64,000 bases of DNA. It comes from Cyrtodaria siliqua. Lineage: Eukaryota > Mollusca > Bivalvia > Adapedonta > Hiatellidae. Below the pieces are notes generated by a model. That model was not told the DNA's origin. It ran no database searches and saw only the letters and a program-made list of their open reading frames with translations. A program made the translations under genes and the position numbers. The DNA lies in assembly GCA_037043455.1 (NCBI GenBank), contig JAWPHD010001353.1, positions 124,001-188,000 on the forward strand. Direction: 5' to 3'. Positions 32,630 to 43,570 of the stretch are shown piece by piece; position 1 is the first letter of the stretch, and the number at the start of each line of letters is the position of its first letter.

Positions 32630-32674
32630 CAGTGGTAGTAGTAGTAGTAGTAGTAGCAGTGGTAGTAGTAGTAA

Positions 32675-32709
<35 letters not shown>

Positions 32710-33197
32710 CATGTAGTAGTAGTAGTAGTAGTAGCAGTGGTAGTACCAGTAATAGTAGTAGTAGTAGTAGTAGTACATGTAGTAGTAGCAATGGTAGTAG
32801 TAGTAGTAGTAGTAGTACATGTAGTAGTAGTAGTAGTAGTAATAGTAGTAGTAGTAGTAGTAGTAGAAGTAAGTAGTAGTAGTAGTAGTAGTAGTAATAC
32901 ATGTAGTAGTAGTAGTAGTAGTAGTAGCAGTAGCAGCAGCAGTAGTAGTAGTAGTAGTAGTAGCAGTAGCAGTAGTAGTAGTAGTAGTAGTAGCAGTAGC
33001 ATTAGTGGCGGTAGCGGTAGCAGTAGCAGTAGCAGTAGCATTAGTAGCAGTAGCAGTAGCAGTAGATTAGTAGCGGTAACGGTAGTGGTAGTGGTAGCAG
33101 TAGCATTAGTAGCAGTAGCATTATTAGCAGTAGCAGTAGCAGCAGTAGCAGTAGCAATGGCAGTGGCAGTGGTAGTGGTAGTAGCAGTAACAGTAAC

Positions 33198-33237
<40 letters not shown>

Positions 33238-33308
33238 ATAGTAGTAGTAGTAGTAGCAGTAGCAGCAGTAGTAGTAGTAGTAGTAGTAATAGTAGTAGTA
33301 GCAGTAAC

Positions 33309-33339
<31 letters not shown>

Positions 33340-33715
33340 ACAGTAGTAGTAGTGGTAGCAGTAGCAGTAGCAGTAGCAATAATAGTAGTAGTAGTAGTAG
33401 TAGTAGTAGTAGCAGTAGCAGTAGTAGTAGTAGTAGTAGTAGTAGTAGCAGTATCAGTAGTAGTAGTAGCAGTAGCGGTAACGGTAGCGGTAGCGGTAGT
33501 AGTAGTAGTAGCAGCAGCAGCAGCAGCAGTAGCAGTAGCAGTAGTAGTAGTAGTAGCAGTAGCAGTAGCAGTAGTAGCAGTAGCAGTAGTAGTAGTAGTA
33601 GCAGTAGCAGTAGCAGTAATAGTGGTAGTGGTAGTGGAAGTAGTGGTGGTGGTGGCGATGGTGGCGGTGGTGGTGGCAGTGTCATTAGCATGAAGTAGCA
33701 GTAGTAGTAGTTGTA
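32481..33715 (+). repeat. Trinucleotide tract (AGT)n/(AGC)n, about 1.2 kb
   Basis: Imperfect AGT with interspersed AGC, GGT and ACATGT phrases. Apparent ORFs on both strands (poly-Ser, Val, Leu, Tyr) are repeat artefacts. The AGC share rises after about 32925, and the GGT share near 33620-33680. Confidence 0.97.
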
Positions 33716-34177
33716 GAACAGAATGCGTGATTACATTTGTTTAGATCTAATCAACCTCATTAGGAGTATTACATCCCATTCAACAGCATGCCAACTATTC
33801 AACTTAATGCATTCGGCAATTTTGGTTTTCCTTCTCTGTTTTTTGACGTGACGAGGAAACTTTTAGTGAAGGATCTTTTTATACCAAGGTATCATTACTT
33901 TATAATGCATACATTTTGCATATTTTAAAACTTATAAAAGTTCAAAAAAAGTTTCAAAAATATATGTGCACCCTTTTTTTTTTTTGGCTCACTATAGTAT
34001 TGAAACTACTATATGAACAGGTAAATATTGTGAAATTCTCAAAGCGGTCAATCGGAAAACCTGTTAAAAGAAATCTATATTTAAATATGGTTGTAGTGTT
34101 ATATGCTAGATATTGTGGTATGTTTATCCGATAGTGTGTACAAGTTTGATAAGTGTACCCTTCTGTATACTCTGATA
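33716..34177. other. Unassigned sequence
   Basis: AT-rich. A short plus-strand frame 33916-34134 and minus-strand frames have no supporting features. Confidence 0.45.
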
Positions 34178-34464
34178 AGGCCAAATAAAATAATATGTGT
34201 GACTCGGGTAACACTGGCAAAAAAAATAATGGTAGGTAGGTAGGCTTTTTTTTTTCTTTTTTTTCTCAATAATGAATTCAATTATGATAATGAATTTAAT
34301 ATGTTTAAATTACTATACCTTGAGTTCGATTTTTTTTGCATTATCAACAATTTTTTTTTTTTTTTTTTATTATTTTTAAATTTTTGCATAAAAAGTTTTA
34401 GGGTCGGCCCCTTAAATAGGGTCGGTCGGGTTACCTGAACCACACATATTTTTTTATGTGGCCT
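34178..34464. mobile_element. MITE with TIRs of about 35 bp
   Basis: The left end AGGCCAAATAAAATAATATG and its continuation TGTGACTCGGGTAAC pair with the right end GTTACCTGAACCACACATAT...ATGTGGCCT. The interior is T/A homopolymer-rich, with GGGTCGGCCCCTTAAATAGG near the right end. No coding capacity. Confidence 0.8.
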
Positions 34465-34954
34465 AACAATTGATTTTAAAGGGACAAGTGGCAAATTGGT
34501 TAATCAAGCATTAAAATACACACTTCTGTGGATTTATCAATAATCATTTTGACTTTAAAGGGACACATAGCAATAATTTTTTAAAACTTAGTTTTTCTAC
34601 ATAACTTAATTGCATTTGATCAATCATTAATATTAGTTACAAGAACAGTTTACAGGAAAAATGTTGTGACATGTGCCAAATATGTGTTTAACTTTCTTAT
34701 TATTTGCGTGTTTCTTTCATATATACATCATGTGCCACATATGTAAATGATACATATGTGTCACATATGTATCGCATATATTTTTCAGTTTAAAATGTGC
34801 CACATTTGAAATGTATACATATGTATTTCATACGAAACTATTATGCCTAAAATATATAAAGTAATTATCACAAAAAAAGTATAATATTGTAGAAAACGAT
34901 TTAACAACCTGTTTATGTTTTTAGATTTTCTTTATGTATTACATACGTGTTATC
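34465..34954. other. Unassigned sequence with GGGACA repeats
   Basis: TTTAAAGGGACAAGTGGCAA at 34475 and TTTAAAGGGACACATAGCAA at 34554 are related to TTAAAGGGACACATTGCAA at 44147. There are also several ATATGTG-CACATAT phrases near 34725-34820. No gene. Confidence 0.5.
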
Positions 34955-34964
34955 TTCATATGAA

Positions 34965-35173
34965 TTGAACTGAATGTTGTTTAACGGCTCATCAACACAG
35001 TATAGGTTATTTAGAGCCGCCCCAGAGAGAGGGGAAGGATACATAGGAATCCGGGAACCGTGCCCTACTCTTATTATCGAATAGATTCCTGAATTACGGT
35101 TCTTTAACGTGCTCGGAGGATAGACCGATGCATGGGACCGCACATTTTACGTCCCCATCTGACGGACAATATT
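34965..35173 (-). mobile_element. SINE with exact target duplication
   Basis: Related to the element at 32136. It is flanked by a perfect 10-bp direct repeat TTCATATGAA (34955-34964 and 35174-35183). The left end carries TTGAACTGAATGTTGTTTAA (tail side); the right end is CCCCATCTGACGGACA. Confidence 0.85.
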
Positions 35174-35183
35174 TTCATATGAA

Positions 35184-35985
35184 ATACATATGTGGAATAC
35201 ATATATATTACATATTTGTCTGTGATTTGTATAGAAAATACTGGGAATAGAAAAGATATATGTAGAATTACGTTCCATAATTTCATTGAGACAAACGGGC
35301 AGCCAGTGCTTCACAGTCTGTTAACACTGTCCACGTGACCTACCTGGGACCCCAAGGGTCTTGGCGCCTTTTGGCACGCAGACTCTAGCAGTGCGCGTTT
35401 AGTAAGCATGCGTTTCTTTCATATAGGCATACCTACCCTACTGTTTGAGGTTTGGGCGATGCTTTGTATTGATGTTCACATGTATACATTATTATGTTGT
35501 GAAACAATACGTAATTGATTCATATATGTATATTGACATGTATTAATTTACTTATATAGTCTTACTGTGCGCATTTCGATTATGTTGTATTATCATGTAC
35601 TTGTGGCGCGCTGCGCATTAGTTGGAGCTGTAGTTAGTTTAGTAATAAAGCTCTCAGTTTTCCCTTCACTTTGGTTGTTTGTTTGTTTAACTACTCGTTT
35701 GCTCTACTGAGAAATATCTCCCAGTGGGAGTTATTTCCCAGAACGGAACATTGCTGGGCCTTTTCAGTCAGTGGCGGGAACGCCAAATGATGTTCCGATT
35801 GTTTTACGGACATCATCGTCAGATTCCGCCACTAGGGAATACCGATTACGGAAATTAACGAAGAGTTCCGGTTCCACTTGTTTTGTTTGTATGACGTAAC
35901 GTTGCCTTGGCGTTCTCGTGCAAACTGGTGTAAAAAGGCGTGAATCATTAGAAATATTAATATCATTTTAAATTATGTAATATAT
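35184..35985. other. Unassigned 0.8 kb
   Basis: It has an AATAAA at about 35644 and a small hairpin ATGATGTTCCG / CGGACATCAT at 35788-35816. A solo LTR is conceivable (TGTTAAC at 35319) but no matching end was found. Confidence 0.4.
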
Positions 35986-36145
35986 AGTTTAATAACCAGT
36001 GTTTCTGAGATACTGAAAATAACTCCCTCGGTAGAGAAATGGCTCCTAATATAAGAACTCGTGCTCTGCACTCGTTCTTATATCGGGGCCATTTCTCTAC
36101 CTTGGGAGATATATCCCATAACTCAAAAACACTGGTTATTAAACT
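35986..36145. repeat. Palindrome, arms about 70 bp
   Basis: AGTTTAATAACCAGTGTTT pairs with AAACACTGGTTATTAAACT. Inner arms GTAGAGAAATGGC / GCCATTTCTCTAC and ATATAAGAACTCG / CGTTCTTATAT surround the centre GTGCTCTGCACTC. Confidence 0.93.
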
Positions 36146-36890
36146 CTATGTATCACATATCTAAAACATACGAATTTCATGCCTAGATATTTTTCCTGTG
36201 TATAAAGCAAATTGTTTTTGCATATTATTAATTGTTGATTATATTGCAACAATAATACATTTAAACCTATGGTAAAATAAGACGGAAAAAAAACGAAAAC
36301 TCAAACTGTTTCAAGTTGATACTGGATTAATAAATCGAGAGGCTAATTTTATTGCTTCACACACATACAACGAACTGCCATTGTGACAACTTTGTTGAGC
36401 TGTCCGCAAGCAGGCTCGACACAAATGGAGAGAAAAAAATGTCTTACTACCCACGAAAATAAAATAAGATTTTTTTTTCTCGAAGTTATAACCACTTTCC
36501 TCCATCAAATTGGAAATCCTTAATCCAGGCCTAAATGTTACGTCAGATTTTGAGGCAATAAGTTATTTTAACAATTGATGTTTTAAAGTTGACTTCTCCT
36601 GTTCCATATAAATGTTTATCATCAAGAGTTTATCAAATTTATTTTCCATTAAGTGTTTATCATTGAAAGTCCTTAACAACTGATATGATAAAGTAGCTAA
36701 ATCAGGTCGAACAGGAAATGTAGCACTCCAAGAACCATTCAACCAGACACATGCAATCTGAACAAACAACAATTACAAGGAAAGATATAAGCAATTAAAG
36801 GATGCGAGTTTATAGTTCAACTTCTTTTCCTTATGTTGTTTATATCATTGAATAACAAATGTGTTCTTAACAAATTGGTATGTTTAGATA
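36146..36890. other. Unassigned sequence upstream of the 24-bp array
   Basis: AT-rich. A minus-strand frame at 36563-36772 has no recognisable domain. No exon of the downstream receptor gene could be assigned here. Confidence 0.4.
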
Positions 36891-36892
36891 TG

Positions 36893-37520
36893 GCATGGCA
36901 ACACAGCAATGGCAGCACCATGGAAACACAGCAATGGCAGCACCACAAAAACACAGCAATGGCAGCACCACGACTACACAACAATGGCAGTACCACAGCA
37001 ACACATCAATGGCAGCACCATGGCAACACAGCAATGGCAGCACCACGACTACACAACAATGGCAGTACCACAGCAACACAACAATGGAAGCACCATGGCA
37101 ACACAGCAATGGCAGCACCATGGAAACACAGCAATGGCAGCACCATAGAAACACAGCAATGGCAGCACCATGGAAACACAACAATGGCAGCACCATGGAA
37201 ACACAACGATGGCAGCACCATGGAAACACAACGATGGCAGCACCATGGAAACACAACGATGGCAGCACCATAGAAACACAGCAATGGCAGCACCATGGAA
37301 ACACAACAATGGCAGCACCATGGAAACACAACAATGGCAGCACCATGGAAACACAACAATGGCAGCACCATGGAAACACAACGATGGCAGCACCATGGAA
37401 ACACAGCAATGGCAGCACCATGGAAACACAGCAATGGCAGCACCACGGAAACACAACAATGGCAGCACCATGGAAACACAACGATGGCAGCACCTTTGCA
37501 ACACAACAATGGCAGCTTCA
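36893..37520 (+). repeat. 24-bp minisatellite, about 26 copies
   Basis: The unit is AACACAGCAATGGCAGCACC plus ATGG, with variants CAACGATGG, CACGACTAC and CACAGC. Because 24 is a multiple of three and the unit has no stop, five frames stay open. In the plus strand it would give an 8-residue Gln/Trp/His-rich repeat. It ends about 100 bp before the acceptor of the first supported receptor exon, so it is most simply intronic, although a coding repeat cannot be excluded. Confidence 0.95.
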
Positions 37521-37621
37521 TGGCAACCAGCACTACCTATGTATATGTAGCCAACTGAACAGCATGTATCAAAAATGTATTACCAATGACTATTATAACA
37601 CAGAATAATACATATTTTCAG

Positions 37622-37808
37622 ATCATAGTGAAAATGGCCAATACAACAACATCTTTGAGTAGCATAACTACAACAGAACATGATCCCACAAGCACCATAA
37701 CAACAAATGCAACAATAACAACAGCACAGACGACTACTATAACTGTTACAATCCCTTCTACTACTACTACAAACAAAACAAAAACAAATGATGACCAAGA
37801 AGGCAAAG
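37622..37808 (+). CDS. Receptor gene, exon for Ser/Thr-rich stalk
   Basis: This is the first exon that I can support of a single-pass membrane protein. An AG acceptor (TATTTTCAG, ending 37621) opens it in phase 0, and a GT donor follows at 37809-37810, leaving phase 1. The 62 codons are dominated by Thr, with Ser, Asn and Ile, like a mucin-type O-glycosylated stalk; NTT and NAT are possible N-glycosylation sites. The leftover G joins the next exon to make a GAT codon, so phases fit. An in-frame ATG at 37634 in a good context (GTGAAAATGG) could be an alternative start, giving a protein without a classical signal peptide. More likely, exons for a signal peptide and extracellular domains lie upstream and were not recognised. 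The acceptor has a weak pyrimidine tract, so the 5' edge is less sure than the 3' edge. Confidence 0.6.
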
Positions 37809-38136
37809 GTTTGCTATACATTTTCAATTGCAAAGGAATAAAAGTATGTTTGTTTAAATGTAAACATTCATTTGTTGTTAAAACAAAAAGCTCAGACAAG
37901 TCATGAGATGTTCCACTGGTTTGGCATGTGCATTAGGAGGTTGTCTTGTCTCTATTATTAGATAATTTAAATAATTATTCTTTTGTTGAAAATTATAGCA
38001 CAGTTAGCACAGGCAAGTAATTGCCTCATTGCCTCATTATGATGTATTGAGCAAATAAATAGAATTAGCTTTCTTATTTTTATAAAAACTGATGGGATGA
38101 ACATGTTGCATGTTTAATTATAATCTACTATTCCAG

Positions 38137-38218
38137 ATGTGGGTGCTATAGTGGGTGGAGTTATTGGTGGAGTAGTGGTAGTTGTGCTCATCGTCATTCT
38201 ATTCTTCCTATATAAAAG
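38137..38218 (+). CDS. Receptor gene, transmembrane exon
   Basis: An 82-bp exon bounded by the acceptor TATTCCAG (ending 38136) and the donor AAAAG|GTAAAC (GT at 38219-38220). It enters in phase 1 and leaves in phase 2, matching both neighbours. It encodes D-V-G-A followed by about 22 hydrophobic residues (IVGGVIGGVVVVVLIVILFF) and then the basic stop-transfer LYKRRHR, completed by the next exon. The GGVIGG stretch is a small-residue packing motif of the kind that supports helix dimerisation. The arrangement (stalk outside, basic residues after the helix) predicts a type I single-pass plasma-membrane protein. Confidence 0.85.
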
Positions 38219-38241
38219 GTAAACACCAAAGTTACACAACT

Positions 38242-38995
38242 TGTACAATACACCACTGGTACAATACACCGCTAGTACAGTACACCACTGGTACAATACA
38301 ACACTGGTACAGTACATCACTGGTACAATACAACACTGGTACAGTACACCACTTGTAAAATACACCACTGGTACAATACACTGCTAGTACAGTACACCAC
38401 TGGTACAATATAACACTGGTACAGTACACCACTGGTACAATACAACACTGGTACAGTACACCACTTGTACAATACACCACTGGTACAATACACTGCTAGT
38501 ACAGTACACCACTGGTACAATATAACACTGGTACAGTACACCACTGGTACAATACAACACTGGTACAGTACACCACTGGTACAATACAACACTGGTACAG
38601 TACACCACTGGTACAATACAACACTGGTACAGTACACCACTGGTACAATACAACACTGGTACAGTACACCACTTGTACAATACACCACTGGTACAATACA
38701 CAGCTAGTACAGTACACCACTGGTACAATACAACACTGGTACAGTACACCACTGGTACAGTACAACACTGGTACAATACACCAATGGTACAATACACCTC
38801 TAGTACAATACACCACTTGTACAGTACAACACTAGTAAAGTACACCACTAGTACAATACACCACTAGTACAATACACACTGGTACAATACACCACTGATA
38901 GAGTACACCACTAATACAATACACTACAATACACCATTGGTAAAATACACCATTGGTACAATACACCACTACTGGTACAATACACCACTAGTATA
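38242..38995 (+). repeat. 16-bp minisatellite in the receptor intron, about 46 copies
   Basis: Units alternate CCACTGGTACAATACA and ACACTGGTACAGTACA, giving a 32-bp higher-order period. TGCTAGTACAGT variants recur at 38386 and 38498, with a related AGCTAGTACAGT at 38702. The array starts only about 24 bp after the splice donor at 38218. Open frames on both strands are by-products of the repeat. Confidence 0.95.
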
Positions 38996-40019
38996 TACTT
39001 CAACACATATTTAGCTAATATCAGGGTCAGATCTAACCCAGGAATTCAGATCATCGTTCAGGGTGCTAAAAATGTTTTTTTAATTTTCAATTTGGGGTGG
39101 GGGGTGAACAGAGATGTAAGAGGGTGAACAGCACCAGCTATGCTTATCATTGATTGGGGCAGCCAGTGGATACAGATAGCTTAGTAATGTTTAATGACTA
39201 TGCTAATATAACTAAATGCCTCAAATCCATGGTGAGAGATCTGTTGACATGAACTGATATATCCCCAACAAAAGAAACTTACACCTGGTTTTAATTTTGA
39301 ACATGCCGCTCTCATAATAATTAAGAGGCAGTGACAATGAATTCTGTCAATTAGATGCCAACATTATCATTGTAATCTGTAGCAATCAGAAGATGTTTAC
39401 TTCACACTTGATTTTTGACTCTTTCAATAAACACATTTGTTGTAATTATGATCCCCGCCCCAGATTTATGAACCCAGCTGGAACATTGAGAGGGCTTAGT
39501 GTGAAACCATTATCTTGTTCTTTATTTATATACTGAACAAAAAAGTTTAGCACCACTTTTTAAGGACATAGATTAAATGCTAGGTAAGGATGTGATTTTC
39601 AAAATTATGTGTGATTTTATTATTTTCTAAGTGAAGTATCAGAATTACTTTCCATGTATTAAAAACAACTTATTTCATTATACACAAGTTTTGCTTTGAT
39701 TAATATTTGACATTGAAAAGAATTGCCCATTCTGTCATTGTTTAAAAAATGCTGAAAAGTGTTCACAAACAACTGTTATTATCAAAGTTTGTAACTTTAA
39801 AATAACCTCCTTTTTCATTGAAATGAGATCTATTTATCGATAACCTATAAAAGTATGTTCCCATTATATTTGCTTTATTTTTAACACCGACTTTGTTTAC
39901 AAATGACTTTGTAGCGTTTCTATGTCACTTTATCACTGACCCCGAACATACACTGCTTTGTATCTCGGGCTTTGTATCTCGTCTATAGAAATGACATACC
40001 CTGTGTGGTTCCGGGGGCC
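38996..40019. other. Intron sequence without recognised features
   Basis: AT-rich. No exon-like block, RNA gene or window repeat was recognised. Confidence 0.45.
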
Positions 40020-40405
40020 CCATTTGGTTCCGGGGCAAAGAATAGGGCCACTGCAGATCCCGTTGGAGGGGTAGGCAGAAGGTTAGGACCCACCCCCAGA
40101 TTCATGTTCATTTTATCATTTTTTGTTCATGTTCATTAAAGGTCTTCATCATGATCCATGCATTATTTCAGGTGCCATCTCGCTCAAATCACTAGAGCAG
40201 TGGCAGAAAAACAATAAACGTGGCTCCAGCGTAAATGGAGTCTACAATAGAATTTGCAGCAACTCTGCAGCTCTGCAGGTGGGAAGGTTCTAGGCCCATA
40301 TTCCATACTTTATCTAGATGTAAATGGAGGATGAGCCTTGTTAGGCGCCATATAACCTTTCACGTGTTGGTGCATCTTAAAACCCAATTCAATTCAATGG
40401 AAATG
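40020..40405 (+). repeat. Dispersed repeat R1, uninterrupted copy
   Basis: A full-length reference for R1. The order is CAAAGAATAGGGCCACTGC, GGTCTTCATCATGA, CAAATCACTAGAGCAGTGGC, GGCTCCAGCGTAAATGGAGTC, GCAACTCTGCAGCTCTGCAG, GGTTCTAGGCCCAT, then CTTAAAACCCAATTCAATTC. The CCAATTCAATTCAAT tail is the same as that of the SINE at 9994-10262, so R1 may be SINE-related. It lies in the receptor intron. Confidence 0.85.
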
Positions 40406-41264
40406 ACATGCATTTTTTTTATGTGCTAAATCTATTTTGCTCAGTATATATAGTTACAACAGTTGTCCCCTCACCCCTCAAATTTATTTAACCCGCATGA
40501 CCGCTAATTTGGTTAGTGACAATAGATGCAGGCATTAAGTTTCATCTCATTATCTCAAACTGTTTGAAAATAATGACAAGACATGAAACTTACCCACCTA
40601 TCTATTGATGGTACATACAATACAAAACATTAAGTTCACCCCATTATCTGGAGGTGGAGGTTTTGGATGTCATTTTATGACCCAGCATAATTAATTGACA
40701 ACTAATTTGCAACACAAACATTGTATTGAACATCCATGTCAACAGGAAAATTGCATGACCTGTGTCACATATACAGACATTTTATTTAAAAGACAGGTGT
40801 GAAGCATCGCAAACATTGTATTGCACATCCATGTAAACATGAAAATAGCACGATCAAGATTGCTTAACACTTTCATGCCAAATTACATGTCATCTGCTAA
40901 CATTTTAAACCTTCTAGTAATATGTTCTATATAGTGTGCATGTTGATACGGATCTACACTACTCGTAGATCAATATTTGGTATATGGTAACTCATAATTT
41001 GACGCTTTGGTAATGAAAACAATTGCCTGGCCAGTTAAGGCATTTATAATATTGTAGTCATAGAGATCGGATTTGCAACATATGTAATTTACATTATATA
41101 CCTTATCATTAGTAGGCTTAGAAAAGGTGTACATCTTTTTCTGCAATTTGCCTGTTGTTGGCAGGATAGCAGCTTTAAATAACGGAATCATGGCTGCCTT
41201 TGTGACTATATCAAAATGTACTCCTTTATCACACTCACTTGACGAGTCAGTAACTTTTAACATG
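40406..41264. other. Intron sequence with diverged repeats
   Basis: AACATTGTATTG-ACATCCATGT occurs twice (40719 and 40811). ATTGCATGACCTGTGTC resembles the GCATGACCTTGA motifs at 51130-51330. The minus-strand frame 40970-41263 has no recognisable domain. Confidence 0.45.
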
Positions 41265-41310
41265 TAACCGGATACAGGTAAATGGTGAATAATCGATTCC
41301 TAACCGTATG

Positions 41311-41383
41311 TCCTCGATAGCTCAGTGGTTAGAGTGCTGGTATGGTAAACCAGAGAACCTGGGTTCGAGTCCCAGTTGAGGAA
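41311..41383 (+). tRNA. tRNA-Thr(GGT)-like sequence, second copy
   Basis: The cloverleaf is better than in the copy at 18180. The acceptor TCCTCGA/TTGAGGA pairs over seven bp, and the D stem is GCTC/GAGT. The anticodon stem CTGGT/ACCAG has loop ATGGTAA (T at position 33, anticodon GGT), and the T arm CTGGG-TTCGAGT-CCCAG is perfect. TTTTTT follows within 5 bp, a pol III terminator. Upstream TTCCTAACCGTATG and downstream TTCACCACCTGTTATA are shared with the 18180 copy, which points to a dispersed repeat. Eukaryotic nuclear genomes normally decode these Thr codons with AGT rather than GGT. Confidence 0.6.
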
Positions 41384-41764
41384 CGATTTTTTCACCACCT
41401 GTTATAAACCAATATTTTCTTTTTTTTTTAAATTTCAAATTGTATTTTTTAATTATTCCAACTCATATTGTGCAATATTAAATAAAAATGCTTACATACA
41501 CATTTTTGTAAACTTACCTCTTCATATGTAATCAAATACTCTTCAAAGTTTACTCTTCAAAGTTCTCTGTTATTATAAAAGACTTCTGCCATGTCTTGAA
41601 CTGTGTCCTCCATCATGGCCCCCTGGTTATTATATAATAACACACATGTAGTAATCTGAAGATTAAACAGCATGAAATTACTGAGAATCAAAACAGGACT
41701 TGTAATAATTGTTGTCAATTCATGGCAAGAGTAACAAATATAAAACAAATAAAATTGATGTTAA

Positions 41765-42185
41765 AGTTCTCCGGCCATGTTTTGTTTCATGAACATGTTT
41801 ATGTTTATTTAAATCGAAATCAATACATAACAGTAGATAATTAAACAATACACATTGCAATATCTGTGAAAAGCAAGAATAAGATTTTATTTGATGACCT
41901 AGAAAACTTTGAACAGGTAAATTAATCCACAGGTAAGTGTATTTATCATTATCTGGCAATAGTTGTGCAGCTGTACAATTAAGATTTACCCCATTTCCCC
42001 TTGCAGTCACGCAGTGGTAAAAGTAGTATCTACGTCATGCAAATAATACTTATTTTTACATACAACTTAGTAGCGGATTTAAATATATGTTTCTCTCCGG
42101 GACTATCAATAAATGTTCATATGATGTTTAAGAGTTAAATTTGTTAATTGATAATACTACAAAAAGGGTGGCCATTCATCTTTAA
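41765..42185 (-). repeat. Copy of the LINE 3' UTR seen at 21925-22335
   Basis: About 410 bp align with the 21925 copy at high similarity, with small indels: CCGGCCATGTTTTGTTTCAT, GAAAACTTTGAACAGGTAAA, GTAGTATCTACGTCATGCA and CTCTCCGGGACTATCAATAA. No C-terminal coding portion is seen here. Orientation follows the other copy. Confidence 0.88.
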
Positions 42186-42534
42186 GTCATTCTGATGTAA
42201 TCTTTTGGATTTTAATAATTGTATAATATAATTCTGGCTATAGTCGTATTAAGTTATCTTAAACAATTTTTATTTTATGGATGGAAATTGTATGATTTTA
42301 TATTTTGTTTCTTTCTAATATCTTTATTGTCCTTTCCCTCCCCTCACCCCATTTAAATATTTGAAATATCATAAATTATGTTTATTAAAAGCAAGCATAA
42401 ACAATTGAGCTGAATTGGGTTTTACGGCACACTACAAAAAGGTTATATTGGAACCAACAGGAATGAACATTCTAGACCCACCCTCCATTTACATCGATTT
42501 TTTTTTTTAAATAATCTCCTGTGTATATTTGTAG

Positions 42535-43570
42535 GAGGCACCGTCAGCATGCCAGGTCCACCAAAATGCCATACCTGCCGGACAGGGCCGCACTGGAGGA
42601 GATCGACCATCGCTCAAGAATGAACCTATATAGTCGGAACAACTCTCCTCCTACTTCTCCAGAAGCATTGCCAGGACATACAAACACACCCCCATCATCG
42701 CCGGGACATAACCCAACCCCATCATATTATGGAAACCTGGATGAACATGGAAATCCGACTGACAGCACCAATCCTTCACTGGACATGGATGGGTACCTTA
42801 AAAAACAGCCAAAGCCAAAAAAAACAAAACTTCAAGACAAAGAGCATCAAAGAGGAGCCAAAAGCAAAGGAAATGGACATGTGCTTGAAACAAAAAACAT
42901 TGAAATAATTGTTGATGCCCCTATATATGGAAATGAGGATATAGCAACTACGGCTAGAATAAATACTGAAAAGGCACGCAAATATAAAAAGAATGAAACA
43001 AAAAATCAACCAGAACAAAGCCAACCCCACCCACCATTAGACCGGATGGATTCCTTGCCCGTGCACACAGCACCTCCCCTTCCTGGTTCCCATGGTAACA
43101 ATGATAATGCCCATAAAAATGTTGAAAAGTTAGATTCATTAGACTATGTTAGCGGGCGTGTGGGAGAAGGTTACGAGAATTTAACTGGGGCTGAGAAAGG
43201 GGGACCAGTGTTTGGGGTCCGACCTAAAGTGCCAAGTGCAAGTAAAAGTAAGCCCGTCGACACAGTGGAAGCCATCACAGAAGATGACGACTATGAAAAT
43301 ACGGATGTTAATGATAAAAAAGTAGCAAGTGATAGTAAAGTAAAATATGCAAATACAAGTGTTAACAAGAAGTATGCAAATACAGGCAGTAAACACCACA
43401 AGTTTGTGAAACACAATGACGAAAAGCCAGCATACCTTAAAGCTGTTGAGAGTTTGGATGATGACGGGAGAGGTAGGAGCATTTATGAAAACATTCAAAT
43501 GGAAAAAGGACACCAGGTAGAGGAAGTTTTGGCTGCGGATGAGGTCTATGAAATTCCTGATAAACAGTAA
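42535..43570 (+). CDS. Receptor gene, cytoplasmic tail exon (last exon)
   Basis: The exon opens after TATTTGTAG (AG at 42533-42534) in phase 2. Its first G completes an AGG codon with the previous exon, and the frame runs about 345 codons to TAA at 43568-43570. No enzyme domain is visible. The tail starts basic (RRHRQHARSTK), then has a Pro/Ser-rich segment with SPP, TPP and SPG sites, Lys-rich stretches and acidic patches. Seven tyrosines sit in Y-x-N motifs: YGN (near 42728 and 42924), YEN (near 43172, 43292 and 43485) and YAN (near 43346 and 43373), with YEIP near the end. Phosphorylated Y-x-N is the known docking motif for Grb2-family SH2 domains. The protein therefore probably recruits SH2 adaptors after Tyr phosphorylation. 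I do not recognise an orthologue. Confidence 0.85.

Noticed and set aside
30238..33693. Long open frames rich in Val, Leu, Tyr, Ser or Thr
   Set aside because: They are translations of the TAG/AGT trinucleotide tract in several frames at once and have no non-repeat protein content.
35319..35700. Possible solo LTR (TGTTAAC start, AATAAA near 35644)
   Set aside because: No matching end, polypurine tract or target duplication could be identified.
36563..36772. Minus-strand 69-codon frame as a gene or receptor exon
   Set aside because: Opposite strand to the receptor gene, no domain, and no convincing splice signals.
36867..37608. Multiple overlapping frames up to 240 codons
   Set aside because: They come from the stop-free 24-bp array, open on both strands. 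Kept as a repeat, with the coding possibility noted only as a hypothesis.
38114..38867. Open frames over the 16-bp array
   Set aside because: Repeat artefacts lying in the intron after the transmembrane exon.
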